A stretch of DNA of 32,534 nt from Burkholderiales bacterium. GTDB lineage: Bacteria > Pseudomonadota > Gammaproteobacteria > Burkholderiales > JAHFRG01. The first letter of the stretch is position 1; each line of letters opens with the position of its first letter. The translations under genes were made by a program, and so were the position numbers. The notes under the pieces are model-generated. The model did not search any database, was not told the origin of the DNA, and saw nothing but the letters and a program-made list of their open reading frames with translations. Positions 1 to 8,685 of the stretch are shown piece by piece. The stretch covers positions 1-32,534 of the forward strand of contig DASZZH010000021.1 in NCBI GenBank assembly GCA_035543335.1. The letters run 5' to 3'.

Positions 1-13
1 CAAACCCGGATGG

Positions 14-116
14 GGCGTGGCTTTCCGGGCGGTCTGCTTTGTCGCTCGCCTTGCGAATATGCAACGGCTATTCGACGCGGCTCGCTTCGCGCATCCCATC
101 CCGGAAAGCCGACGCC
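14..116. repeat. Imperfect inverted repeat at the left edge
   Basis: GGCTTTCCGGG at 19-29 is exactly complementary to 100-110. The pairing extends outward through GGCGT (14-18) and ACGCC (112-116) with one bulged base at 111. The roughly 70 bases between hold further short self-complementary pieces, such as TTGC at 51-54 and GCAA at 61-64. No gene is convincing in positions 1-160: an open frame runs through but shows no recognisable protein. It may be a dispersed intergenic repeat or a structured 3' end belonging to a gene left of the window. Confidence 0.45.
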
Positions 117-171
117 GCAGCCCCGTGGAGTTCTTCAACACCCTGCTAAGCGGCGTTAATCCAAAAATAAA

Positions 172-198
172 AAAAGCCCGCTGCGTTGGCGGGCTTTT
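172..198 (-). terminator. Rho-independent terminator of the cold-shock gene
   Basis: A 10-bp stem pairs 172-181 with 189-198 (core GCCCGC/GCGGGC) around a 7-base loop. Read on the minus strand, it is followed by a long run of T residues (about 162-175), the classic intrinsic terminator layout. It lies 36 bases after the stop of the minus-strand csp gene. A second GC-rich hairpin (208-215 with 220-227) sits between the stop codon and this terminator. On the plus strand only four T residues follow, so rightward termination would be weaker. Confidence 0.88.
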
Positions 199-234
199 GC
201 TTTGGCGCCGCGGCGTTGCCGCCGCGGAACAAAT

Positions 235-441
235 TTAAGATGCTGCCTGGATGTTGGAGGCTTGTTTGCCCTTGGGGCCTTGAGTAACCTCAAAAGAGAC
301 TTTCTGCCCTTCTTTCAGGGTCTTGAATCCGCTCATGTTGATTGCGGAGAAATGGGCAAACAAATCTTCGCTGCCATCATCAGGGGTGATAAACCCATAA
401 CCTTTTGAATCGTTAAACCACTTAACAGTACCAGTTGCCAT
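235..441 (-). CDS. CspA-family cold-shock protein
   Basis: A 68-residue single-domain cold-shock protein, a small OB-fold that binds single-stranded RNA or DNA and melts RNA secondary structure in the cytoplasm. The start [10 protein letters not shown] is characteristic. RNP1 is visible as KGYGFI (residues 13-18) and RNP2 as DLFAHF (26-31). Length matches the family. The frame is open further upstream, but the ATG at 441 is preceded by AAGGAAG at normal spacing, and residues before it do not resemble the family. The gene ends before two hairpins, the second a strong terminator. Lying divergent from clpS-clpA is a common arrangement for cspD-like genes, but paralogue identity cannot be fixed from sequence alone, so no symbol is given. 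Confidence 0.95.
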   Translation of the reverse strand: MATGTVKWFNDSKGYGFITPDDGSEDLFAHFSAINMSGFKTLKEGQKVSFEVTQGPKGKQASNIQAAS

Positions 442-556
442 GCATCGCTTCCTTAGAAAAAAGTTAACGGGCTCAAACCCGGACGCTGTTTGAGAATCAA
501 GACCGCAACTCGGTATAACCGGTACTGCGCAAACTTGAAGCCAAACACCAGAGTGC

Positions 557-586
557 TTTTTACGCCAATTCAAGTGCCTAAGTCAA
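557..586 (-). promoter_or_regulatory. Candidate sigma-70 promoter for the cold-shock gene
   Basis: On the minus strand TTGACT (581-586) is followed after 18 bases by TAAAAA (557-562). It would give a 5' leader of about 110 nt before the csp start. Long structured leaders are usual for cold-shock mRNAs. The -10 match is only moderate. Confidence 0.4.
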
Positions 587-617
587 GAGCCTGGTTAAAA
601 TATTTGTCATCGTGCAC

Positions 618-647
618 TTGAAATGGTGGGGGTACTGGGCATACATT
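618..647 (+). promoter_or_regulatory. Candidate sigma-70 promoter for clpS-clpA
   Basis: TTGAAA (618-623) and TACATT (642-647) are separated by 18 bases, about 40 bases before the clpS start. The 250-bp spacer between csp and clpS thus probably carries two divergent promoters. Both hexamers are imperfect and the call rests on pattern only. Confidence 0.35.
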
Positions 648-691
648 ATTAATAGTAAGGGTCGTAAGGTTGAGCGTCTTAGTCAAGGCAA

Positions 692-1000
692 ATGGCGATC
701 AGGCAACGAGAAGATACAGTACTGGAGGCCAAAAAAAGCAAACTTAAAGCCCCTCCGATGTTCAAGGTCGTGTTGCTCAACGATGACTACACGCCTATGG
801 ACTTCGTGGTGGCCGTGCTGCAAACGATTTTTTTCATGAACCGCGAACAGGCCACCCAAATCATGCTCAAAGTCCATAGGGAAGGCATGGGGGTGTGTGG
901 TATCTTCCCTAAAGACGTTGCCGCCACCAAGGTTGAACAAGTGGTATCCTTTGCCAAGCAGCACCAGCACCCGCTGCATTGCGTGATGGAAGAAACATAA
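692..1000 (+). CDS. clpS: ClpS, adaptor of the ClpAP protease
   Basis: A 102-residue protein matching ClpS, the adaptor that recognises N-degron substrates and hands them to ClpA for degradation by ClpP. After a variable 20-residue tail comes the conserved core [20 protein letters not shown]. Residues N30, D31 and H62 (in KVHREG) correspond to the E. coli pocket residues that hold the substrate N-terminus. Length is normal. A weak AAGG lies just before the ATG at 692. clpA starts 16 bases after the stop, the usual clpS-clpA operon. No clpP is visible here; in most proteobacteria it is encoded elsewhere. Confidence 0.97.
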   Translation: MAIRQREDTVLEAKKSKLKAPPMFKVVLLNDDYTPMDFVVAVLQTIFFMNREQATQIMLKVHREGMGVCGIFPKDVAATKVEQVVSFAKQHQHPLHCVMEET

Positions 1001-1016
1001 TTTTAAGGAAACACGA

Positions 1017-3272
1017 ATGATTGCGCAGGAACTCGAGGTTAGCCTCCACATGGCGTTTATGGAAGCGCGCCAGAAACGCCACGAGTTCATTACCGTGGAG
1101 CACCTGCTTTTGGCGCTGCTCGACAACCCCACCGCTTCCGAGGTGCTGCGCGCCTGCGCGGTCAATATCGAAGAGCTGCGCAAGCAGCTTGCTGATTTCG
1201 TCATCGAGCACACGCCCAAGGTGAGCGGCGAGGTGGACACCCAGCCCACGCTGGGCTTCCAGCGCGTGATTCAGCGCGCCATCCTGCACGTGCAATCCTC
1301 CGGCAAGAAGGAAGTCACCGGCGCCAACGTGCTGGTGGCGATCTTCGGCGAGAAGGATTCGCACGCCGTATTTTTCCTGCACCAGCGCGGCGTGACCCGG
1401 CTGGATGTAGTGAACTACATCGCGCACGGCATCACCAAGGTGCCGCAGGGCATATCAGGCAGCAAGGCCGAAAGCGAGGCCGAGACCGAGCAGGAAGCCT
1501 CTTCCGGCGGCGCGCTGGAAAACTACACGATGAACCTCAACGCGCTGGCGCTGGCCGGCAAGATTGATCCGCTCATCGGCCGCGAGCGGGAGCTCGAGCG
1601 CGTGGTGCAAACCCTGTGCCGCCGCCGCAAGAACAATCCGCTTCTGGTCGGCGAGGCCGGCGTGGGCAAGACGGCGATTGCCGAAGGCCTGGCGCGGCGC
1701 ATTTTCGAAGGCGACGTGCCGGAAGTGCTGAAGCGGGCACAGGTCTATACGCTCGACATGGGTGCGCTCCTCGCCGGCACCAAATACCGGGGCGATTTCG
1801 AGCAGCGGCTGAAAGCGGTGCTCAAGCAATTGCTCGAAAACCCCAACGCGATTCTGTTCATCGACGAGATTCATACCCTGATCGGCGCGGGCGCGGCATC
1901 CGGCGGCACGCTAGATGCGTCGAATCTGTTGAAGCCGGCATTGAACCAGGGGCAGCTGAAATGCATAGGCGCCACCACCTACAACGAATACCGCGGCGTG
2001 TTCGAGAAGGACCACGCGCTGTCGCGCCGTTTCCAGAAAATCGACGTGGGCGAGCCGACTATTGATGAAACCGTGGCGATTTTGCGCGGCCTGAAATCGC
2101 GCTTCGAGGCGCATCACGGCGTGAAATACACGGCTACCGCCTTGACCAGCGCGGCGGAGCTTTCGGCGCGCTATATCAACGACCGGCATTTGCCGGACAA
2201 GGCGATTGACGTGATTGACGAAGCCGGCGCGGCGCAGAAAATCCTGCCTAAATCAAGGCAAAAACGCGTCATCAGCCAGCACGAAATCGAGGGCATCGTC
2301 GCCAAGATCGCGCGCATCCCGCCGCGGAGCGTGTCCACCGACGACCGCGCCGCGCTGAAGAATCTCGACCGCGATTTGAAGGCGGTGGTGTTCGGCCAGG
2401 ATAAAGCAATCGACGCGCTTTCCGCCGCCATCAAGATGGCGAGGAGCGGCCTGGGCAATCCGCAAAAACCCATAGGCTGCTTCCTGTTCTCAGGGCCCAC
2501 CGGCGTGGGCAAGACCGAAGTCGGGCGCCAGCTCGCCTACATCATGGGGGTGGAGCTGATTCGTTTCGACATGTCGGAATACATGGAGCGACATGCCGTG
2601 TCGCGCCTGATCGGCGCGCCGCCCGGCTATGTCGGTTTCGACCAGGGGGGCTTGCTCACCGAAGCCATCACCAAGCATCCTTACGCGGTGTTGCTGCTCG
2701 ACGAGATTGAGAAGGCGCACTCCGACATCTTCAATATCCTGTTGCAGGTGATGGATTATGGCACGCTCACCGACAACAACGGCCGCAAGGCGGATTTCCG
2801 CAACGTGATGATTATCATGACCACCAACGCCGGCGCCGAATCGCTGTCGAAAACCGCCATTGGCTTCAACCCCGGTAAGTCCTCCGGTGACGAGCTGGTG
2901 GAGATCAAGCGGCTGTTCACGCCGGAATTCCGCAACCGGCTGGACGCCATCATTTCCTTCGCCGCGCTCGACCATGAAATCATCCTGCGCGTGGTGGATA
3001 AGTTCCTGATGCAGCTCGAGGAGCAGTTGCACGAGAAAAAAGTCGAGGCGCATTTCACCGATGCATTGAAAAGCTATTTGGCGAAGCGCGGCTTCGATCC
3101 GATAATGGGCGCGCGCCCCATGGCTAGGCTAATCCAGGACACCATCCGCAGCGCGCTGGCGGATGAGCTGCTGTTCGGCAGGCTCGCCCAGGGCGGCAAG
3201 GTCACCGTGGACCTTGACGCTAACGAAAAAATGCGTCTGGTGTTTGCAGACGAAGAAGAAAAAGTCGTTTAG
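1017..3272 (+). CDS. clpA: ClpA, ATPase subunit of the ClpAP protease
   Basis: A 751-residue AAA+ unfoldase that unfolds substrates and threads them into ClpP. The N-terminal Clp repeat domain (about 1-145), which docks ClpS, is followed by the first ATPase module with Walker A GEAGVGKT (about 212-219) and Walker B LFIDEIH, then the second with GPTGVGKT (about 492-499) and [10 protein letters not shown]. Length is typical of ClpA. The absence of a long middle coiled-coil insert separates it from ClpB and ClpC. The ATG is preceded by AAGGAAA. It is co-transcribed with clpS, 16 bases upstream. The ORF is intact. Confidence 0.97.
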   Translation: MIAQELEVSLHMAFMEARQKRHEFITVEHLLLALLDNPTASEVLRACAVNIEELRKQLADFVIEHTPKVSGEVDTQPTLGFQRVIQRAILHVQSSGKKEVTGANVLVAIFGEKDSHAVFFLHQRGVTRLDVVNYIAHGITKVPQGISGSKAESEAETEQEASSGGALENYTMNLNALALAGKIDPLIGRERELERVVQTLCRRRKNNPLLVGEAGVGKTAIAEGLARRIFEGDVPEVLKRAQVYTLDMGALLAGTKYRGDFEQRLKAVLKQLLENPNAILFIDEIHTLIGAGAASGGTLDASNLLKPALNQGQLKCIGATTYNEYRGVFEKDHALSRRFQKIDVGEPTIDETVAILRGLKSRFEAHHGVKYTATALTSAAELSARYINDRHLPDKAIDVIDEAGAAQKILPKSRQKRVISQHEIEGIVAKIARIPPRSVSTDDRAALKNLDRDLKAVVFGQDKAIDALSAAIKMARSGLGNPQKPIGCFLFSGPTGVGKTEVGRQLAYIMGVELIRFDMSEYMERHAVSRLIGAPPGYVGFDQGGLLTEAITKHPYAVLLLDEIEKAHSDIFNILLQVMDYGTLTDNNGRKADFRNVMIIMTTNAGAESLSKTAIGFNPGKSSGDELVEIKRLFTPEFRNRLDAIISFAALDHEIILRVVDKFLMQLEEQLHEKKVEAHFTDALKSYLAKRGFDPIMGARPMARLIQDTIRSALADELLFGRLAQGGKVTVDLDANEKMRLVFADEEEKVV

Positions 3273-3343
3273 CTCTTTATCCCTTGCGTCCGGCCGCCGA
3301 ATTGGCGGACGTGGGCTGCAAGAGCGACCAAGCCGGGGAGGCC

Positions 3344-5152
3344 ATGCCCGAAGTCACGCATGACAAGCTGGCCGAGAAGCTCAGCACCGCTTCAAATCCG
3401 TTTATTGGCTTGGTGGCCACGCTGGCGCTGGCGGCGCTGGTGGAGCTTATTTCCAAAAGTGGTTTGGCTGTCCATAGCCCGGCTCCCGTGCTGATTTTCC
3501 CGGTGATATTTTCCGCCGTACAAGGTGGTTTGCGCACGGGCTTGGCCAGCGCTCTGCTGGCCGCCTTGTACTTTGCGTATTTCTTTTCGCTTCCGGGTAC
3601 GGTTTTCCATTACGACGGCGAAGGCTTGTGGTATGCCGTGGCCTGGAGCGCGGCCACGCTCGCCATCGTGCCGCTCATCGCTTTTCTGCAGAAGCCGCGC
3701 CGCAAAGACCTGTTAGGTATGCCCATCGAGCGGCTCCAAGCGTATCTTACTGCACGCAGGCATGCAGGGCAGCTGCTCCTCGACCAGGGGCAGTTCCTGC
3801 AATTGATTGTGGAGCGGGCGCTCGATTCGATGTCGGTGCTGGACAGCCAAGGCGTGTTTCAATACGGCAGCCCTTCCACCTATGCCATTCTCGGGTACGC
3901 GCCGGGAGAACTGCTGGGTAAAGTCAGCTTTGACTACATTCATCCTGACGACGTTGACCATGCCAAACAGGCTTTCCAACAGGCGCTGGAAACGGGTGTC
4001 CTCAGTCAGGTCGATCTACGCGCGCGCTGCAAGGACGGCGGTTGGAAAGTGCTGGAAGTGGCGGGCCGTGCGGTACGGCGGGATGGTGAGATACTGGTCG
4101 TCGCCAATACTCAGGATGTCACCGATCTCCGGCGCGACGAAGCGCTGATTGCCGCTGAGAAAAATCTGTTTGAAATGATTGCCAAAGACCGGCCGCTGGT
4201 GGAAATCCTTGACGCATTGGTGCGTGCCATAGAAGAGCAGAGCACGGGCATGCTGTGTTCGGTGCTCCTTCTCCACGCGGACGGTGTGCATTTGCGCCAT
4301 GGTGCGGCGCCGAGCCTCCCGGATGATTACAACAAGGCCATCGATGGTTTGGCCATCGGGCCGCAGGCAGGCTCCTGCGGTACGGCGGCTTTCTTAAAGA
4401 GGTTGATTGTGGCCGAGGATATTGCCACCGACCCGCGCTGGACACCGTACAAAGACCTCGCGTCGCAGTACGGGCTGCGCGCCTCCTGGTCCAAGCCCAT
4501 CATGTCCGCCACCGACAAGGTGCTCGGCACGTTTGCCGCGTATTACCGCGAGCCGAAAAGCCCGCGGTCCCGCGACCTGGAAATCATTAACCGCGCGGCG
4601 AACCTCGCCGCCATAGCCATCGAGCGCAAGCAGGCGCAAACCCAGGCGGAGCACATGGCGCATTTCGACGCGCTGACCACTTTGCCCAACCGCACGCTGA
4701 TGCTGGATCGTCTTGAGCAGGCCCTGGTGCAGGCGCGGCGCAATAAGCGCGGCGTGGCGCTCTTGTTCATTGACCTCGACAACTTCAAGGAAGTGAACGA
4801 CAATCTGGGCCACCTCATCGGCGATGCGGTATTGTGCGCCGTAGCCGAGCGCTTGGTGAAGTGCGTGCGTCAGGGCGATACCGTGTCCCGGCAGGGCGGG
4901 GACGAATTCGTTATCATCCTTCCTAATATGCAGCAGCGGGAAGACGCCAGACCGGTGGCGCAGAAAATCCTCGATGCGTTCGCTGCCCCGTTTGTGGTGG
5001 GCGGCCGTGATTTTGTCATTACCGCGAGCATCGGTATCAGCTTGTACCCCGAACACGGCGAGAGTGCGCCAACCCTGATGAAAAACGCCGACAGTGCCAT
5101 GTACCGCGCCAAGGAACTGGGCAAAAACAAGTTTCATTTTTACGGTGCCTGA
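3344..5152 (+). CDS. Membrane diguanylate cyclase, PAS-GAF-GGDEF
   Basis: A 602-residue signalling protein. Three or four hydrophobic segments fill about residues 17-110, resembling the KdpD-type membrane region. A PAS sensor with its PAC tail follows (about 150-265), then a GAF domain (about 275-425) and a C-terminal GGDEF domain (about 437-600). The catalytic motif is the canonical GGDEF (518-522). An RQGD inhibitory site lies exactly five residues before it, so c-di-GMP synthesis with product inhibition is expected. No EAL domain follows. I chose the ATG at 3344, after GGGGAGG with short spacing, over a TTG at 3284 without a good ribosome-binding site. It starts 72 bases after clpA. The ligands sensed by PAS and GAF cannot be read from sequence. 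Confidence 0.9.
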   Translation: MPEVTHDKLAEKLSTASNPFIGLVATLALAALVELISKSGLAVHSPAPVLIFPVIFSAVQGGLRTGLASALLAALYFAYFFSLPGTVFHYDGEGLWYAVAWSAATLAIVPLIAFLQKPRRKDLLGMPIERLQAYLTARRHAGQLLLDQGQFLQLIVERALDSMSVLDSQGVFQYGSPSTYAILGYAPGELLGKVSFDYIHPDDVDHAKQAFQQALETGVLSQVDLRARCKDGGWKVLEVAGRAVRRDGEILVVANTQDVTDLRRDEALIAAEKNLFEMIAKDRPLVEILDALVRAIEEQSTGMLCSVLLLHADGVHLRHGAAPSLPDDYNKAIDGLAIGPQAGSCGTAAFLKRLIVAEDIATDPRWTPYKDLASQYGLRASWSKPIMSATDKVLGTFAAYYREPKSPRSRDLEIINRAANLAAIAIERKQAQTQAEHMAHFDALTTLPNRTLMLDRLEQALVQARRNKRGVALLFIDLDNFKEVNDNLGHLIGDAVLCAVAERLVKCVRQGDTVSRQGGDEFVIILPNMQQREDARPVAQKILDAFAAPFVVGGRDFVITASIGISLYPEHGESAPTLMKNADSAMYRAKELGKNKFHFYGA

Positions 5153-5172
5153 TTTTGCAGTGACTGTGGCAC

Positions 5173-5201
5173 TTGACACGGAGTAACCGCGGAGTGAAAC
5201 T
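5173..5201 (+). promoter_or_regulatory. Possible promoter for the fccA-fccB pair
   Basis: A perfect TTGACA at 5173-5178 lies in the 125-bp spacer after the cyclase gene. The expected -10 position (5196-5201, GAAACT) is a poor match, so the element may need an activator or may be chance. Confidence 0.25.
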
Positions 5202-5277
5202 TCCCGTCTAGCGCTTCATCTGTTTCCCGCCGTTTCTGACGTGCTCTGCAATTCGCGATGACCCGATAGGAGAAGCG

Positions 5278-5580
5278 ATGAAATCCCGTGCGGCGATCCT
5301 GTTATTCACTTTAGTCTTTGGCGCAAGCTTGGCGGCCCCGGCTGCCGGCCCGAATGCTGCGCGTGAGCTTGCCGCCAATTGCGCCAACTGCCACGGCACC
5401 GATGGCCGGAGCGCAGGCGTGATGCCCTCGCTCGTCGGTCTTGACCGCGGCTATTTCGTCCGCCAGATGCAGGACTTCAAAGCGGGCCGCCGTCCGGCGA
5501 CCATCATGCATCAGCTCGCCAAGGGTTACACCGACGAACAGGTTGAGCTGATGGCGGGTTACTTTGCCGGGCAAAAATAG
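5278..5580 (+). CDS. fccA: Single-haem cytochrome c subunit, FccA-like
   Basis: A 100-residue class I c-type cytochrome with a Sec signal peptide (about 1-22, AAPAAG cleavage region) and one haem-binding motif CANCH near residues 36-40. The likely Met ligand is in the segment TIMHQL, with the usual C-terminal helix after it. The ATG at 5278 follows AGGAG. The flavoprotein gene starts 8 bases after the stop, so the two are expected to form a flavocytochrome c sulfide dehydrogenase in the periplasm, where this subunit takes electrons from the FAD subunit. Many family members are di-haem; this one is the short mono-haem form. The name follows from the neighbour; alone it is a generic cytochrome c. 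Confidence 0.85.
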   Translation: MKSRAAILLFTLVFGASLAAPAAGPNAARELAANCANCHGTDGRSAGVMPSLVGLDRGYFVRQMQDFKAGRRPATIMHQLAKGYTDEQVELMAGYFAGQK

Positions 5581-5588
5581 GAGGCGCC

Positions 5589-6860
5589 ATGCGACTCACG
5601 AGACGCGAATTCATCAAATGGGTTTCGGCTTCCGCGGGGCTGGGCGCGTTGCCAGGCTGCGCCAGCCTGACCGGCGCGGGCGGCCCGCGCGTGGTGGTGG
5701 TGGGAGGCGGCTACGCCGGGGCGACGTGCGCGAAATATATCCGCAAATGGGGGCCTAACATCGAGGTCGTGCTGATCGAGCGCAATGCCGAGTTCATCTC
5801 GTGCCCGCTCTCCAACCTGGTGCTGGGCGGCAATACGACCCTGTGCGCGCTTACGGTCGGCTATCAGGGGTTGAGCAAATACGGCGTGAAAATGCTGAAC
5901 GACGAGGTGGTGGCGGTGGATGCGCAGGAACGCCGGGTGCAATTGGCGCGCGGCTTCAGTTTAAGTTATGACCGCCTGATTATCGCCCCGGGCATCCATT
6001 TCATGTACGAGCAAATTCCCGGCCTCAGTAATCCGGAAGCGCAGCAAAAGGTGCTGCATGCCTGGAAAGCGGGCACGCAAACCATGGCGCTGCGAAATCA
6101 GCTGGAAGCGATGCCGGACGGCGGGGTTTACGCGCTGTGCATTCCCAAGTCACCGTACCGCTGCCCGCCGGGACCTTATGAGCGCGCCTGCCAGGTGGCG
6201 TTTTATTTCAAGCAGGCCAAGCCGCGTTCCAAGGTGCTCATCCTCGACGCCAATGACGATGTGCAGTCGAAGAAGGGCTTGTTTACTAAGGCCTGGAAGG
6301 AGCGTTACGCCGGCATCGTCGAATACCGGCCGAACAGCATCCTGGTTGACGTGGACGCGGCGGCGCTCACCGCCAGACTGGAATTCGAGAACGTCAGTGC
6401 CGACGTGTTGAACGTGATTCCGCCGCAGCGCGCCGGGAACATCGCGCAGGCCGCGGGGCTTGTCACCGCCAACGACCGCTGGTGCGGAGTGGATTTTCTG
6501 ACCTATGAATCGGCTGCGCAGAAAAACATCCATGTGCTGGGCGATGCGATTGTTGGCGCGCCGGCCATGCCCAAGTCCGGGCACATGGCGAACCAGCAGG
6601 CAAAAGTCTGCGCGGCGGCGGTGGCGGCGCTGCTAAACGAACAGCCGGTCAATTCCCAGCCGATGATGAACAATACCTGTTACAGTTTTGTCAGCGGCAG
6701 CGAAGCCATGCACGTTGCCTCGGTACACCGTTATGATGCGGCGAAGAAAACCATGCTGGTGGTCGAAGGCAGCACGGGGTTATCTACCACGCCTACTGAG
6801 CTGGAAGGTCAGTACGCCTGGGGGTGGGCCAGGAATATCTGGGCGGACATGCTCGCCTGA
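5589..6860 (+). CDS. fccB: Flavocytochrome c sulfide dehydrogenase, FAD subunit
   Basis: A 423-residue flavoprotein of the FCSD/sulfide:quinone reductase group. It oxidises sulfide to sulfur-level products and passes electrons to its cytochrome partner. The N-terminus has a twin-arginine motif TRREFIKW, then RVVVVGGGYAGATCAK, a Rossmann FAD site starting near residue 34. C72 (in SCPLSNL) and C192 (in RCPPGP) sit where the family's redox-active disulfide lies. The C-terminal part with NTCYSF is typical of FCSD rather than SQR. It follows fccA by 8 bases. An odd point is a cysteine (C24) in LPGC at the end of the leader, which could act as a lipobox. No sox genes are in the window. Confidence 0.92.
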   Translation: MRLTRREFIKWVSASAGLGALPGCASLTGAGGPRVVVVGGGYAGATCAKYIRKWGPNIEVVLIERNAEFISCPLSNLVLGGNTTLCALTVGYQGLSKYGVKMLNDEVVAVDAQERRVQLARGFSLSYDRLIIAPGIHFMYEQIPGLSNPEAQQKVLHAWKAGTQTMALRNQLEAMPDGGVYALCIPKSPYRCPPGPYERACQVAFYFKQAKPRSKVLILDANDDVQSKKGLFTKAWKERYAGIVEYRPNSILVDVDAAALTARLEFENVSADVLNVIPPQRAGNIAQAAGLVTANDRWCGVDFLTYESAAQKNIHVLGDAIVGAPAMPKSGHMANQQAKVCAAAVAALLNEQPVNSQPMMNNTCYSFVSGSEAMHVASVHRYDAAKKTMLVVEGSTGLSTTPTELEGQYAWGWARNIWADMLA

Positions 6861-6922
6861 AAACGGCGTCTTTTGCGTCAATACTGCGCTGCCTGGTTTT
6901 TCTCAGTCCTTTACGTGCAACC

Positions 6923-8050
6923 TCATTTCTTAAACGGGCTCTGCTCGTTGAGTTCATCGGCGTAGTGCGCGATTCCTGAAGTTTCCCGATCGAGATTGCG
7001 CGCAATCGCCTGCGCGAATTGCGGATGCGCGAACCAGTGCGCCGACCAGGTCTTGACCGGCAGAAAGCCGCGCGCGAGCTTGTGCTCGCCTTGCGCGCCG
7101 CCTTCGAAGCAGCGAATCCCGCGCGCGATGCAAAACTCAATCGCTTGGTAATAGCAGGTCTCGAAGTGCAATCCGGGAATAGGTTCCAGCGCGCCCCAAT
7201 AGCGTCCGTATAAACGTTCAGGCGTGTAAAGGTTGAGCGCGGCGGCCAGCGGTTGGCTTTCGCGTTTGGCCAGAATCAGCAGCACGTGCTGGGGCAGCGT
7301 TTCTCCCAGCCGTGCAAAAAAGTCCAGGTTGAGGTAGGGTGTGGAAAAATGCTGGCGGTAAGTATGGTTGTAGCAGGCGGTGAAAAAACGCCAATGCTCA
7401 TCGGTGATGTTCCTTCCCTCCAGCCATTCGCAACTGATGCCCGCTTCCCGTACTTTGCGGCGTTCCTGACGGATGTTCTTGCGCTTGTGGCGGCTCAAGG
7501 CCTCGAGGAAATCGGCAAAGTCGCGGTAGCCCCGGTTTTCCCAGTGAAACTGCAAGCCCTGTCTCAACATTAAGCCGTGCGATTGCAGTTCCTGCGCTTC
7601 CGGCTCTTCCGGAAACAGGCAGTGCAATGATGAGGCGCCGGATTGTTTCGCCAAATTCAGCGCGGCATGCAACAACAACGAACGCTGTTCAGCGGTTTCG
7701 GCCAGCAGGCGTCTGCCGGTGATGGGAGTGAAAGGAACGGCGCAGAGCAGTTTGGGGTAATAGCGGTGGCCAAAATGCCGGTAGGCGTCGGCCCACGCCC
7801 AGTCGAACACGTATTCGCCGTAGGAATGCGCCTTGAGATATAGCGGCATGGCGCCGAGCAACCGGTGTTCGCGCCAGAGGGTGATGAAGCGCGGTGTCCA
7901 GCCGCTTTGTGCCGAGGCGCAACCGGTTTCGTGCAATGCGCTGAAAAATTCGTGGCGCTGGAAAGGACTGTTGCCGGCCAGCCGGTTCCAGTCTTGAGTC
8001 GCAATGGCGGAAAGCGTGTCGATTATTTCTATGCGATATCCGGCGCTCAT
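6923..8050 (-). CDS. PF04339-type (FemAB/GNAT-like) acyltransferase
   Basis: A 375-residue protein of the family annotated as peptidogalycan biosynthesis/recognition or GNAT N-acetyltransferase (PF04339). Family-like stretches are SPFQRHEFFSALHETGC near residues 28-44, an AYRHFGHRYYPKLL region, and FEGGAQGEHKLARGFLPV near the C-terminus. It has no signal peptide and is presumably cytoplasmic. Its true substrate is not established for the family; aminoacyl or acyl transfer to a cell-wall or amino-acid-linked substrate is an inference from fold similarity. The start is the ATG at 8050, with only a weak purine-rich stretch before it. It lies 15 bases downstream of the broken TPR gene on the same strand, so the two are likely co-transcribed. 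It converges on fccB with 62 bases between them and no obvious terminator. Confidence 0.85.
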   Translation of the reverse strand: MSAGYRIEIIDTLSAIATQDWNRLAGNSPFQRHEFFSALHETGCASAQSGWTPRFITLWREHRLLGAMPLYLKAHSYGEYVFDWAWADAYRHFGHRYYPKLLCAVPFTPITGRRLLAETAEQRSLLLHAALNLAKQSGASSLHCLFPEEPEAQELQSHGLMLRQGLQFHWENRGYRDFADFLEALSRHKRKNIRQERRKVREAGISCEWLEGRNITDEHWRFFTACYNHTYRQHFSTPYLNLDFFARLGETLPQHVLLILAKRESQPLAAALNLYTPERLYGRYWGALEPIPGLHFETCYYQAIEFCIARGIRCFEGGAQGEHKLARGFLPVKTWSAHWFAHPQFAQAIARNLDRETSGIAHYADELNEQSPFKK

Positions 8051-8065
8051 GTCTTTGCGGCCGGC

Positions 8066-8627
8066 TTAGGTGTTGCGGGTGTCGTTCTTGAGCTGCTGCG
8101 TCATTTTCGGGTCAAATCTTTCCAGATGCGCGACGATTTCGGCGACTTTGTCGGGGTGGTTCAGGTGGTGATGCGCCATTCCCAGCTGGTACCAGGGGTA
8201 GGGGCTCATCGGCTGCAACGTGGCCGCTTCCTGAAACGGCCTCCGCGGCCTTTTCATGTTCGCCCAGCGCGGCGTGAGCAAGGCCCATGCCGTACCAGGC
8301 GCGGTCGATCTTGGGGTTGAGCGCCACCGCTTTGCGGAACGCCTCGATGGCCTGGGCGAAGTGTTTCTGCTCTTCGTGAATGAAACCGAGGTTGAACCAG
8401 AGGCCGGCAGCCTGCGGATTGATTTGTAACGCCTGCTCGAAATAACGTGCGGCTACCGGATATTGCCGCATGGACGCATAAATGAACCCCAGGGAACTCG
8501 CGGCGCGATCAAACCGCGGGTTGCACTTCAACGCCAGGTGCAGGCGCTCCACCGCCGCGTCCTGCAGGTTGAACATGAGCAGAGCGCGTCCGGCATAAAA
8601 ATGCAGCCAGTGTTCAATCGATTGCAT
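8066..8627 (-). pseudogene. TPR-repeat protein, broken by a single-base frameshift
   Basis: The first frame (from 8627) encodes about 130 residues of tandem tetratricopeptide repeats, with pairs such as AARYFEQALQINPQ and AIEAFRKAVALNPK. It then loses similarity after HEKAAEA. The next repeat, FQEAATLQPMSPYPWYQLG, continues to the stop at 8066 in another frame. Removing one C near 8237 (plus strand) restores a single protein of about 186 residues with five TPRs. Such proteins act as protein-protein scaffolds; the partner is unknown. It is divergent from nadE and precedes the acyltransferase gene by 15 bases. It may be a real mutation or a base-calling error. If the shift is real, the first frame ends at 8112 as a 171-residue protein with an unrelated tail. 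Confidence 0.85.
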
Positions 8628-8685
8628 CGGGTTTTTTGCTTGGGCTTGGATTATGGGAACGAAGACAAAATGTTATATTGATGCG

